Assembly: GCA_018136815.1 (NCBI GenBank)
Contig: CM030932.1
Span: 497,481 to 561,480 of the forward strand
DNA from: Isochrysis galbana
Lineage: Eukaryota > Haptophyta > Isochrysidales > Isochrysidaceae
DNA length: 64,000 nucleotides
Reading direction: 5' to 3'
Part shown: one piece after another, positions 55,197 to 64,000 of the stretch
Layout: every line of letters starts with the position of its first letter
Position numbering within the stretch: the first letter of the stretch is position 1
Notes under the pieces: generated by a model
What the model saw: the letters and a program-made list of their open reading frames with translations, nothing else
Database searches by the model: none
What the model was told of the DNA's origin: nothing
Made by a program: the position numbers and the translations under genes

Positions 55197-56026
55197 TGTT
55201 TTTGCCCCCCCCCCTCCTCCTTCCCCCCGGCTAAACCTAAACCACACTGTGGCATGAATATGAACGCTCCCCAACTTATAACCACTACAACAATCTCCAG
55301 AACGCGAACATTAGGGGAGAAGAGCCCACTAACATATGCATCTGAAGAGTTTGTTCGACTATTATCTATTACTCTATTTCTATTATTTGTTATATTCATC
55401 TTGCGTACTTGTCCTTGCTGTCTTCTCCTTCTTCTCTCTCTCTAGTCTCTAGTCTCTAGAGTACTTTAGAGGTAGAGGCTGCTGCTTCATGGATAAGCCC
55501 CATTTCTATCTATGGGTGTAAAATAAATGCTTAACCCTTAGTTAGACATCTCTTTCTCTAGCTCTCGTAGAGCGATCGCTCCTCACGAGGGACGAGGGGA
55601 CGGGCCGCAAGGCAAGTATGATGGTGTGATAAGGGATGCGGGCGCGGCTGCGAACTAGTTGAACAGGGCCGCGTGCGCAGCGGGAATTTTAGGAATTTTT
55701 TTAGAGCGATAGCTCCAACTGGGGCAACTGGGGAAAGTTGTCCCTTGTGGCATGTGTGATAGCTCTGCTGCTGTGCTTGCGCCGACATGCGTAGGTTTTT
55801 TGAAAATGGTTAAGATTCTCCTTTTCCGCTTTTCCCGACTCGCCTATAGGCTGGCGAATAGTGATAGTGATGGCGAGTATTCAAGTAATGAAGTTTCCTA
55901 GGGCTCCGGGTCGGAGAACTGGCACCACCGCTCAAATCGCCGTCTACATTCCAAAATATGATACCGCAGTGATCATGCACTTTGGTGGCGGTGGCCGAGC
56001 GCGCTAGCAGGGGCCTCTACTGTTCC
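55197..56026. other. intergenic stretch with a family D remnant
   Basis: 55197-55560 is AT-richer with no recognised content. The family D remnant at 55583-55701 is described separately. 55720-56026 is probably the 3' UTR of the PPIase-MiaB gene. Confidence 0.45.
55583..55701 (+). mobile_element. 5'-truncated family D retroposon
   Basis: 119 bp matching the last part of family D (acgaggggacgggccgcaagg ... gcagcgggaattttaggaa plus T-run). The flanking direct repeat is tagagcgatcgctcc / tagagcgatagctcc at 55568-55582 and 55702-55716. The 5' truncation with a kept 3' end is what target-primed reverse transcription produces. Confidence 0.8.
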
Positions 56027-59000
56027 CTACGCCTCGACTACTAGTGCATCCACAGCGCTGCCGTCGTACCGTCCTCCTGCAAACCGGTTCTCCTCACGCT
56101 CGCCGACTAGGGAGTAAGGGCGTGCCTCCACAATGCGCACAGGGACGAGCTGGCCCTTCAGCTCGTCAATGTCTCCGTCGAAAAATACCGGGCAGCCCTG
56201 CCGGTTGCGGCCTTTGACCTGGTTTGGATCCCTCTCGTTCCGTTTTTCAACGAGAACCTGCAGACGGCAAGGATGGGGGTGGGTGAGGATGTCGTCAACG
56301 CGCTGCCCGGCTGCCCATGCCTCGCCTCATGTGGACGAATTCGCGCTTCCAACAACAGGCACACCTCCTCGATCCTTCCGAGGTAGCGCTGCCGACGCTC
56401 CAGCGCGTGCTCCGCAGCAAGCTCATTGATGCGGCGGAGGCGCATCTTCTTCACATCCTCGGGCACCTGAGTGGGACGGCCGCACAGCCGACGTCACGCG
56501 GGTTCCGTCGCTGTCTCGATAGGTTGGTCATCCGAGGCTAGGCTAGCGTTGCCGAGGTGCATACCTACCCGGAGCCGCCGGCATGGCCATGGGGGATTCG
56601 GGTATGCACGTAGAGTGTCTGGGCATTCGAGCGCACCTGGTTGTCCCACATGGCGGCGGGCGTGTGTGGCCTAGGCGAGTAGGCGGCGGTATTCAGTTGG
56701 TCGAATTTGACGTCGCGCATCAGCTGCAAGGTTGCCTCGAATTGCTCCTCCGTCTCGCCAGGGAAGCCCACGATCGCGTCTGCAGTGATGGCGGCGTCGG
56801 GAATTCGCTCGCGGATATTTGCTACGATCTTGCGGAACCTATCTGCCGTGTAGCCGCGGTCCATGTCACGGAGGATGTCGTCATCGCCTATGCGGCATCG
56901 GGTGGTCCCAAGCGTTGAACCACGTCCGCGGCGCAAACGCGGTTGGGAGGGTCCCACTACGAGACGCACCGTGTCCAACGGCTAGGCGTGCAGGCTCACC
57001 GGATTGGAAAGGGATGTGGAACATCTCACATAGCGCTGGGACCTCTGCAACCGCGTCGATGACCCTCGGCGACATGTACTTGGGGTGCGAGGTAACGAAG
57101 CGCATGCGCGCGAGCCCGGGGGTCGAGCCCACGTCGCGAAGGAGATCGGCAAAGGTCTGCTTCGGCGAGAGGTCGGAGCCCCATGAGTCGATGTTCTGGC
57201 CGAGGAGGGTAACCTGCCGAGAGGCAGGGACGGCGATCACGTGGGAGCAGCCACATGAAGGCCCGGATCCAGGGGCGAGCGAGATGGGGGTGCGGCGGCG
57301 CCTGGGACTGAGGCCCGGCAGCCGCACGGGCCGACGGCGGTGGTAGGCGGACGCACCTCCTTGTAGCCCATCTCGACGAGCTCCTCGATTTCCTTGCGGA
57401 TTGCGTCTCGCGGACGCGACTGTGAGCGACAATGGGGTGAGAGGGAGGGGCACGAGTGATGGGTGCGCCATCATAATGCGTGCGACCCATCGCTTCACCC
57501 TTGGCGTGCGACGGACGCCGCCCGTATGACATGTCATCGAAGCGAATCATGAGCCGCGCCCATCCAGCCGCACCTGTTCCGATCCGCGCGTGGTGGGTAC
57601 CACACAGTAAGTGCAGCGCTCGTTGCAGCCGTAGATGACGTTGACCCACGCGCACACCGTCGAGGCACGCTGAGGCTGTGTGGGGTCCTCCATGATGTGC
57701 GTGGGTGCGGTGGCCACAATCTGCTCACGCCAGCGAAGGCGAGGTGTGAGAGCAGCAGGGCATCGTGTTGCGCACAAGCCTCAGCGCACAACAAGCGCGT
57801 CTCGCCAGGCGCAACGTGGCTCCCATCCCGGAGGTCGGAGGCACCTGGTTGCCATTGAAGACGCCTTCCAGCAGGTCGCCGAGCCGGTTGGCGTACTGGG
57901 GGCCCATCACCATGTCGATCTCCGGCACCCGGCGCAGTAGAGCCTCCCCTTCTTGCTGTGCGACGCAGCCAGCGACGACAATGGCCATGTCCTCGCCGTT
58001 CCGTTTGCGCTGTGCGAGGGGCCCCAGGTACGAGTAGACCTGAGAGGCGCCATCCGGCATGGGGTCGGCGCGAGAGACCAGTGAGGGAGCGCGCAGAAGC
58101 CCACGTCGGCGTGCGCGTGTGCGTGTGCCGCGCTACACCTTGGACTCGGCGTGATCCCGGATGGAGCACGTGTTCAGCACGACCACCTGGGCCTCTGCCG
58201 GCGTCTCCGTCTTTTGGAACCCAAGGGCCTGCAGCTGGCCCTCCATGCGCTCCGCATCGGCCGTGTTCATCTGGCACCTGTTCGGAGAACAGGCATTGCG
58301 GGGACGGGGGGTGGGCGGCTTCAGCGAGAGCCGCTCTTCGGAGAGGCTGCCGCACGCCGCGCCCCTCCCCTCCCAGCGTGTAGCACGCGCGCGGCGCCAC
58401 CACCGCTGGCGCCGCCGCACCCCATCGAGTCCATGGAGTACTTCATCGTGGCGGCCTGCGCTGTCTTGCCCGAGTTGCGCATCAGCTCTCCGGCGCCCTC
58501 CCCGGCGCTCGTAGCGCCAGCCGCTACGAGCTGCTTGAAGTCGCGCGCATCCGCGCGCGACGAGCGGAGCAAGTTGATGAGTGGCTGCGGCTTGACGCCC
58601 GTCCCTGGCAGAGCGCGTGTGCGCGGGTTAGACTCGATCATCAGCGTCTGGAAGACGTCGACGACCTGCAGCAGGTGCCAGCCGCAGCTCGACTCGGCGA
58701 GTTCCATGTCACCAGGCTTGACGCCCATCGCCAGCTCGCGAAGCTCGCGAGGGAAGTATTCATCGAGGTGCTCATCGTTGACGCCGGACCAGCCAATCTC
58801 GCCGCCCTTCTCGCGCGTTACAGCGCAGGTCGAGAGGGCCTGGGCGAGCTCATCGAAGCGCGCGCCCTCCTTGAGCTGCGTGCGCAGCGTTTGCGCCAGC
58901 TCGGCGCTCTGCACGACGATGTGCCGCACCCTCACAGCAGTGACGGCGTCGGAGCGCGCCTTGTGCACGGCAGCTTTCCACTCGGCAGCGTTGCCTAGCG

Positions 59001-59466
59001 CGAGCTCGGAGAGAGAGCGGCCGGCTGTGGCGGCCATGTCCTCCCGCCGAAGCCGCGCCTCGCTCGCGGAGGCTCCCGCCGCGTCCGATGCGGTCCGTGG
59101 GGAGGCAGGGGTGCCCGCTGCGACCCGATCGGCGGCCGTGGAGTCCCGCGGGCGCTGCGTGGTCCCTTTCCTCAGCTGTGCCTTGATCATCTCGTCCGCT
59201 GCAGCGTCTCCCGTGAGCCGAATGCCATCGTCCGAGAGGGAAAGCGCAGGAGAGCGCGAGCGGGGACGCGTGAGCCGCGTAGGGGGCTGGGGGGAGGGGC
59301 GGAGAGATCGATGGGCTGAGGGGGAAGGGGAGAGAGAGGGAGGAAGGGAGGGAGGGAGAGGGAGGGGGAGGGAGGGAACTGGGGAGAGGAAGGGGGTCGG
59401 CCGGAGGCGGAGCGCTGCACAGGGCGAGCCCGCGAGCGCGCAGAGCAGCAGCGTGCCGCCGCCCAT
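56027..59466 (-). CDS. parvulin peptidyl-prolyl isomerase fused to MiaB tRNA methylthiotransferase
   Basis: Nine exons: 59466-58421, 58277-58139, 58039-57845, 57720-57574, 57419-57357, 57213-57000, 56887-56637, 56466-56365, 56257-56027. All are GT-AG with matching phases, giving about 795 residues. Residues 1-30 are a hydrophobic leader ([18 protein letters not shown]), then a Pro/Ser stretch fitting an organelle presequence. Residues 178-272 are a parvulin domain ([47 protein letters not shown]). From about 341 a full MiaB follows: [12 protein letters not shown], cluster cysteines 350, 386 and 420 (spacing close to 36 and 36 in bacterial MiaB), radical-SAM CNERCTYC at 492/496/499, [51 protein letters not shown] and a C-terminal TRAM domain ([20 protein letters not shown]). 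MiaB converts i6A37 to ms2i6A37 in tRNA. No stop lies between the two parts, and exon 1 contains the start of MiaB. An internal start at residue 341 (MKYSMDS) or two alternative transcripts remain possible. Confidence 0.9.
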
Positions 59467-59479
59467 CGAGATGGGGAGG

Positions 59480-59699
59480 GGGGGGAGGGAGGGAGAGAGA
59501 GAGGGAGAGGGAGAGAGAGAGAGGGAGAGGGAGGGGGGAGGGAAGAGAGAGAAGTAGAGACAGAAGAGAGAGACTTCGGAGAGGAGAAGAGAAGGGAGGC
59601 GACGGCCTCTCCAAGGAAAAAGCGTGACTCGCTAAGGCGATCAAAAGAGAGAGAACTCGCCGAGTAGGAGGAGAGAAGAGAGGAGGAGGGGGAGGGGAG

Positions 59700-59733
<34 letters not shown>

Positions 59734-59803
59734 GAAGGGGCGCGCGGGGGGGAGGGGAGGGGTCCGTCCCCGTAGAGAGAGAGAGAGAGAGAGGGCGGAG
59801 ATC

Positions 59804-59836
<33 letters not shown>

Positions 59837-59895
59837 GAGTATATATAGACGGGAAGGGAGTGAGAGAGAGAGACGAGTATATATAGACGGGAAGG

Positions 59896-59932
<37 letters not shown>

Positions 59933-59988
59933 GAGTATATATAGACGGGAAGGGAGTGAGAGAGAGAGACGAGTATATATAGACGGGA

Positions 59989-60026
<38 letters not shown>

Positions 60027-60112
60027 GAGTATATATAGACGGGAAGGGAGTGAGAGAGTGAGACGAGTATATATAGACGGGAAGGGAGAGAGAGAGAGAG
60101 AAAGAGAGAGTG
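59480..60112. repeat. GA repeats and a minisatellite with TATATATA units
   Basis: 59480-59830 is GA-rich. From about 59833 a unit gacgagtatatatagacggg-aaggga is repeated six times with alternating spacers gtgagagagaga and longer GA runs. A further unit stands at 63965-64000, behind the Copia element, so the element split the array. It lies upstream of the PPIase-MiaB gene. Confidence 0.88.
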
Positions 60113-60291
60113 TGTTCGAATAGAGCGCGTGGGACCGCCGTGGGCAGGCCCATACCGAGTAGCGAGACGAGGGCTAGATGTAGCATGGTCTTAGCGACGC
60201 AAGGAGGGGGACGAGATCGGAGGACACACAATTAAGCGTACACCAAGGCACATGGGGACTATGAGCCCCTTCTACTACAAAACTCCAGACA
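60113..60291 (-). repeat. Copia 3' LTR
   Basis: 179 bp, tgttcgaatag ... ctccagaca on the plus strand, TG...CA ends. In the element's sense this is the downstream LTR. The outer flank is GA minisatellite; a 5-bp duplication is imperfect (gagtg/gagag). Confidence 0.93.
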
Positions 60292-60301
60292 CTCCCCCAC
60301 A
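60292..60301 (-). other. polypurine tract
   Basis: TGTGGGGGAG on the minus strand, directly upstream of the 3' LTR, the expected site of plus-strand priming. Confidence 0.75.
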
Positions 60302-60378
60302 GCATGACACTGATGCTGCCTTAAAGACGAGGAAGGACGGACTCAGTCCGAAGACTGGAAGGACTAACATCATATGCA

Positions 60379-61353
60379 TCAATCAGAATTGAGAAGTGTA
60401 GCCCGGTGACGATAGAAGGTTGTCTTATCGAGACATTTGGTGAAGATATCCGCTGTCATTTGTCCAGTACCAATCCAAATAGGAACTGATATCTTGTGGA
60501 GATATTGTTCTCGAGCGTACAGTAGCCAACGCTCATAATGGCGATTGCGAGCGGTAACTCCAGGATTCTTAATCGAGTCACGAGCAGCGGAATTGTCAGT
60601 ATGAATGCCAATAGGTAGCGATCGAGGAAGATCAACGAACTCGAACAGATGTAACATAAAGCGTAGATCCCGGGCCGCTAAAGCATATATGGCGGTCTCG
60701 GCCTCAGCAGAGGACTGCGCAACGATAGTCAGCTTCCTTGAACGAAATGAGATGGCCGCTCCCCCATACATAAGAGCGTAGCCTGCAAATGGTTTAGGCA
60801 TGGATCCCCATGAAGAATCAGCGTAGATGTCGAGCTTATCAACAGATCCATCATAGGTTAACCCGAGGTGACGGGAGTGGTGCAAATAGCACAAGACGCC
60901 TAAGGCAGCCTCATAGCAATCCGGAGATGGGTCGTGCATAAATTGACATAGGAACGAAACATAGAAAGCAACATCCGGCCGCGTAATGGTGATCCATAGA
61001 AGTGAGCCGATGAGCTTGAGATACGACTTATTTCGCATTTGTGAACGTTCGAGGTCACTTGAGGCGACACCTAGCTTGTGAAAGTGGTCAATCTTGGAAG
61101 CACAGACGGGGACTCCAAAGTCCTTAGAACAAGACTTACTCAAGAATTCAGTGTGTACATCCTCAATATAACGTGTTTGACGTAGCAACATGGTTCGTTT
61201 GTCGCGATCTCGAGTGATTTCGTAGCCCAGAAATCGAGTTGGCTCACCAACGATGCTAATGTTAAACCGCTTCGCGTAATCGGCTAGAAATTCGTCGACA
61301 ACGGCACGACTACCACGAGGGTATCTAACGAGCATGTTGAGCGCTGAGAACAA
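60379..61353 (-). pseudogene. Copia pol remnant: end of RT and RNase H
   Basis: 324 codons to the stop at 60379; the frame has no ATG at its start and begins at the deletion join. It opens in the late RT region (YPRGSRAVVDEFLADY, then FLGYEITRDRDKRTM). It continues with the Copia connection motif LIGSLLWITITRPDVAFYVS and an RNase H with DSSWGSMPKPFAGYALMYGG, QSSAEAETAIYAL and HTDNSAARDS, so the acidic active-site residues are kept. The end (GQMTADIFTKCLDK) is the standard Copia terminus. The RT catalytic block is absent. Confidence 0.92.
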
Positions 61354-61615
61354 TCGTCATATTGCCAACATGGGTAACTGGCACACGGCTACCGTCTCCA
61401 ATGATGATGTGAGAGCTTGGGTCGGAGTCGGTGACGAGATCTAACTCCCTATGATCGGAGATACAATGACGAGTCGCTCCACAATCGACAATGAATTCGC
61501 TCGAGGACTCTACGAGGAAGGCGATTTCCGAACCTCGAGCACGGCGGCTAGCGCGTGAGTAGCGTGCAACTAAGGCGATCGAACTGATCAAACCAATCAA
61601 ACAAACAATCGACAA
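61325..61615 (-). pseudogene. Copia aspartic protease region
   Basis: A frame without its own ATG, best read as the continuation of the polyprotein. It has FIVDCGATRHCISDHRELD and IIIGDGSRVPV, the Copia protease pattern (D-S-G-A-S/T-x-H followed by a G-D-G-S/T loop). The usual Ser/Thr after the catalytic Asp is Cys here. The sequence stops at the deletion join some 25 residues later, so the integrase zinc-binding HHCC region is gone. Confidence 0.8.
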
Positions 61616-61711
61616 ACCAATCGAGGCGACCGAGCCAGTCGAAGTCGAAGCAATCGAAGCAATTAATAGCGCCCACGCAACCGCGGGCCAAGCGGTTACG
61701 CTGCGTTGTCC

Positions 61712-63463
61712 CTAGTGGGACCCACCAAGAGCCAAGAGGGCGGCGCCATCGGTAGCGCCATCGAGCCAATCGTCGTGGGTATCCTCCTCTTGAGAGGCAC
61801 CTTCCTCAGCGACATTAACATTGGGACGGGCCGGCGACTTGCCGCCCTTTTTGGAAGACTGACGGCTCTGTTTCGCCGGCTTAGATCGCGAGCTCGCGCG
61901 CTGCAATGCCGCAAGCCAATCAGCAAGATTGACGGATTGGTCAGCCGGCGTCGGGCATTGATTTGCTTGGTGATTGCACCCTTGGCACCTGTAGCATCGG
62001 GGGGCCGTTAGGGCTTGCGCTGCGGTGATAGCTCGACGCTGCGGCTGCGCTTTACTAGCGGTAGAATCTGATGCGACAGCGGCGTCGGGGCGAGTCCCGC
62101 CGGTCGCTCGGCGCCCGCCTTCCTTTGGTGCTGTAATGGCTCCCTGATGAAACTTCATTACCCAAAGCGGCGAGAGCCATGCTTGAAGAGCATAGAGAGA
62201 GCGATGAGCTGCGTCGGCGGGGTCTTTGAAGCGGCGAGCGGCCGGCGCAGCCGCGATCTCCTCTTGGCACGTGTGGGCGAGAGACTCCGAGATATCCGGA
62301 GTAATACACGAAAGAAGTTTGACGACGATTTCATCGGTCGTCTTGCGCCGGTTGAGAGGCCGACGAGAGTTCAAATGCTGGAGATGGGCGACGAGAGAAG
62401 CAATGGAATGCTCATGAATCCCTACCGTGAGTAGAGAAACAGCGTCCCAGCGAGAGTCATGCTGCAGGAGAGTGAGATCGTCCACGTCTCGATGGCAGTG
62501 TCCAAACAATAGCTGAAAAGCTTGTGGACCATCATAAAGGGCCCCCGAGTGCAGCATGTCTCTGAGGTTGGAGTTCGAGATGTGTCCAACTAGATGAGAG
62601 TATAGGACCCTCTTGCGCTTCATGTGGTCCCGGTGAAGCGCGCGAGCGTTGTCATCAATGAATCTCCCATCCGCATTGAAAATTGGAGTGGGTGGGGCGC
62701 CACCGAAGAGGGCCCTGTCGACGTTATTCTGCTCTGCAAATCCGCAGATGTCTTGGCCGTACATACAAGATATGATGTCGCTGTCACCAATAAAGTCGCG
62801 GGAGAAAGCGTCGCAGAAATCGCGAACGAAGAGATCAAAAGAGAGTCCCGGGGTGCCGTCGAACGGGGCACAGCGGTATCGCTTCGCATCGAAGTCCGGG
62901 CGAACATCGCGAGAATCACCCATCATTAACGCACACTCCCCCATCGTCCGGCGAGAGACGAACAAACAACGAAGGACCGAGAGGAGAGAGGCAAAACCGG
63001 CAAGGACGAAGCGGACGAAGCGACGGCGAGAGGCGGAGACTCCCGCGAGGACTCCCGCCAGCAAGGCCGTAGTTAGACAAGATAAGAAGAAGCATAGAAC
63101 GTCCCACAAGCTCGAGGTTGTCCTGGCAGAGGCAGAGACTGCCAGAGAAGGTGAGAATTCCCAAGGACGGCGGGATCGGCGGGCGAGGTCGCGGGCGAGC
63201 CACCAACCCTCGAGGGTCCAAAGAGGAGCAAGGACCATCGCAGAGGGGACGGGGGCGCGCTGGGCCGGCGAGTGGCGGCGAGAATTTTGAAGATGAAGAT
63301 GCCCTTGATAGTGGTTAGCATGAACAGAGAATGCGAGAACACACTTATCCTCAGCGCGGGTGAAATCGGTCTTGGCATTGGGAGGCGGTAGGGCCCGGGG
63401 GCCCGGGTCACGACGAGCCCAAAGAGCACCCGCGCAGTGGGAGTCGCCGGCTGATCCCGCCAT
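61712..63463 (-). CDS. Copia Gag protein with CCHC zinc knuckle
   Basis: 583 residues from ATG 63463 to the stop at 61712. The middle part (FDGTPGLSFDLFVRDFCDAF ... HLQHLNSRRPLNRRKTTDEIVVKLLSCI) resembles the Copia Gag core that builds the virus-like particle. Near the C-terminus CYRCQGCNHQANQC fits C-x2-C-x4-H-x4-C, the nucleic-acid-binding knuckle. A basic SKPAKQSRQSSKKGGKSPA segment and an acidic end follow. Unusual is a hydrophobic, membrane-like region at about residues 100-165 (LCFFLSCLTTALLAGVLAGV, then FVLAGFASLLSVLRCLF), which could be an intron or leader; in that case MGECALMMGD is the functional start. Confidence 0.88.
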   Translation of the reverse strand: MAGSAGDSHCAGALWARRDPGPRALPPPNAKTDFTRAEDKCVLAFSVHANHYQGHLHLQNSRRHSPAQRAPVPSAMVLAPLWTLEGWWLARDLARRSRRPWEFSPSLAVSASARTTSSLWDVLCFFLSCLTTALLAGVLAGVSASRRRFVRFVLAGFASLLSVLRCLFVSRRTMGECALMMGDSRDVRPDFDAKRYRCAPFDGTPGLSFDLFVRDFCDAFSRDFIGDSDIISCMYGQDICGFAEQNNVDRALFGGAPPTPIFNADGRFIDDNARALHRDHMKRKRVLYSHLVGHISNSNLRDMLHSGALYDGPQAFQLLFGHCHRDVDDLTLLQHDSRWDAVSLLTVGIHEHSIASLVAHLQHLNSRRPLNRRKTTDEIVVKLLSCITPDISESLAHTCQEEIAAAPAARRFKDPADAAHRSLYALQAWLSPLWVMKFHQGAITAPKEGGRRATGGTRPDAAVASDSTASKAQPQRRAITAAQALTAPRCYRCQGCNHQANQCPTPADQSVNLADWLAALQRASSRSKPAKQSRQSSKKGGKSPARPNVNVAEEGASQEEDTHDDWLDGATDGAALLALGGSH

Positions 63464-63756
63464 CGTGAGAACTTGTGGGACTTTGTCAAAAAAAAGTCTG
63501 CTCGGCCAACTTCCCCCCTCCTTCAAACAAGGTAGAGGGTATCCCGAAGGTCGGCGCGAGTGGCGAGAACGGCGCGGGGCCGGCGAGGGGGGGCGAGACG
63601 GGCCTCAGAGGCCCCGAGAGACGAGAGACGAGCCCATCCAAAGGGATGGGAGAGGCCCAAACATTTGAGGGATGAGTGGTCGAGAGAAGCCCAAGGGGTA
63701 ATTCGGGCATGTGGAGGTCGAGGACGGTCGAGATCGAGCGATGCGAGCGTTCGGAT

Positions 63757-63774
63757 CGACTCGCGGGGGTACCA
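63757..63774 (-). other. primer binding site of the Copia element
   Basis: TGGTACCCCCGCGAGTCG on the minus strand, immediately inside the 5' LTR. It is complementary to a tRNA 3' end that finishes in ...GGGGGTACCA, including the CCA tail. Which tRNA cannot be told. Confidence 0.75.
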
Positions 63775-63953
63775 TGTTCGAATAGAGCGCGTGGGACCGC
63801 CGTGGGCAGGCCCATACCGAGTAGCGAGACGAGGGCTAGATGTAGCATGGTCTTAGCGACGCAAGGAGGGGGACGAGATCGGAGGACACACAATTAAGCG
63901 TACACCAAGGCACATGGGGACTATGAGCCCCTTCTACTACAAAACTCCAGACA
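63775..63953 (-). repeat. Copia 5' LTR
   Basis: 179 bp, the same sequence as 60113-60291 at every position I compared. In the element's sense it is the upstream LTR and should carry the promoter. Confidence 0.93.
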
Positions 63954-64000
63954 GAGAGAAAGAGAGACACGAGTATATATAGACGGGAAGGGAGTGAGAG
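63954..64000. repeat. continuation of the TATATATA minisatellite
   Basis: gagagaaagagagacacg followed by agtatatatagacgggaag, the same unit as at 59833-60112, running to the window edge. Confidence 0.85.

Larger units (their letters stand above)
60113..63953 (-). mobile_element. Copia-type LTR retrotransposon, internally deleted
   Basis: Two 179-bp LTRs bound the element. On the minus strand the order is LTR, primer binding site, Gag (63463-61712), protease (around 61500), then directly the end of RT and RNase H (61353-60379), polypurine tract, LTR. Integrase and the RT core with its catalytic Asp pair are missing, and the join lies near 61340-61350. The order Gag-PR-(IN)-RT-RH and the RNase H sequence are of Ty1/Copia type. 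The LTRs look identical at every position I compared, which suggests a recent insertion. As it lacks integrase and RT it must have moved with help from another element, or was deleted afterwards. Confidence 0.93.

Noticed and set aside
60112-60113. A perfect 5-bp target duplication for the Copia element
   Set aside because: The flanks are GA repeats, so gagtg/gagag cannot be told from chance.

Overview
This is a nuclear genomic window from a GC-rich eukaryotic microbe, most likely a unicellular alga. Every multi-exon gene I could resolve has short GT-AG introns (about 65-250 bp, one of about 700 bp) and mitochondrial, ER/Golgi or nuclear-pore functions. One protein (PPIase-MiaB, 56-59.5 kb) has an N-terminal hydrophobic leader that could be an organelle-targeting presequence. 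A haptophyte or similar marine alga fits, but no gene here proves the lineage. Two runs of exactly 100 N (27899-27998 and 48999-49098) are assembly gaps.

Genes, left to right: the 3' end of a Cys-rich protein (1-257); a five-exon GOT1-type Golgi traffic protein (4.2-5.7 kb, -); a multi-pass membrane protein (15 kb, -); mitochondrial ribosomal protein bL12m (20 kb, +); a large membrane protein with a polycystin-like C-terminus (26-27.9 kb, -, broken by a gap); ATP11/ATPAF1 F1-ATPase assembly factor (29.7 kb, -), divergent from a SUMF2-like formylglycine-generating-enzyme paralogue (30.8-32.5 kb, +); a ten-exon CAMK-type protein kinase (38.4-40.8 kb, +); a membrane protein with a tandemly duplicated domain (44.3-45.3 kb, -); an FG-repeat nucleoporin with an N-terminal membrane anchor (46.6-50.6 kb, -, gap inside); an FkbM-type methyltransferase (52.7-54.6 kb, -); and a nine-exon gene that appears to fuse a parvulin peptidyl-prolyl isomerase to a complete MiaB tRNA methylthiotransferase (56.0-59.5 kb, -).

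Mobile DNA fills most of the space between genes. The dominant class is a set of retroposon-like families, called A, B, C and D here. Most insertions are flanked by 15-21 bp target duplications. Each family begins with a short perfect or near-perfect hairpin; in B, C and D an ATG follows that opens a reading frame starting Met-Glu-Arg-Ala. The hairpin stems differ between families but stay complementary. Copies are nested in each other (B in A, A in C, a hAT-like MITE in D), which gives a relative order of insertion. A further leader-type family (F) also starts with a short palindrome. There are also two MITEs with 8-bp target duplications, pieces of a LINE reverse transcriptase, a BED-finger-like transposase remnant, and an internally deleted Copia LTR retrotransposon (60.1-63.95 kb) with identical-length 179-bp LTRs inserted in a TATATA-containing minisatellite.

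Long CT/GA tracts lie next to the first exons of several genes (GOT1, the 15-kb gene, the kinase, the nucleoporin, PPIase-MiaB). Large intergenic parts at 8-11 kb, 13-15 kb, 18.7-20 kb and 40.8-42.9 kb show no gene I can support. All exon boundaries were read by eye from splice signals and reading-frame continuity, without transcript evidence.
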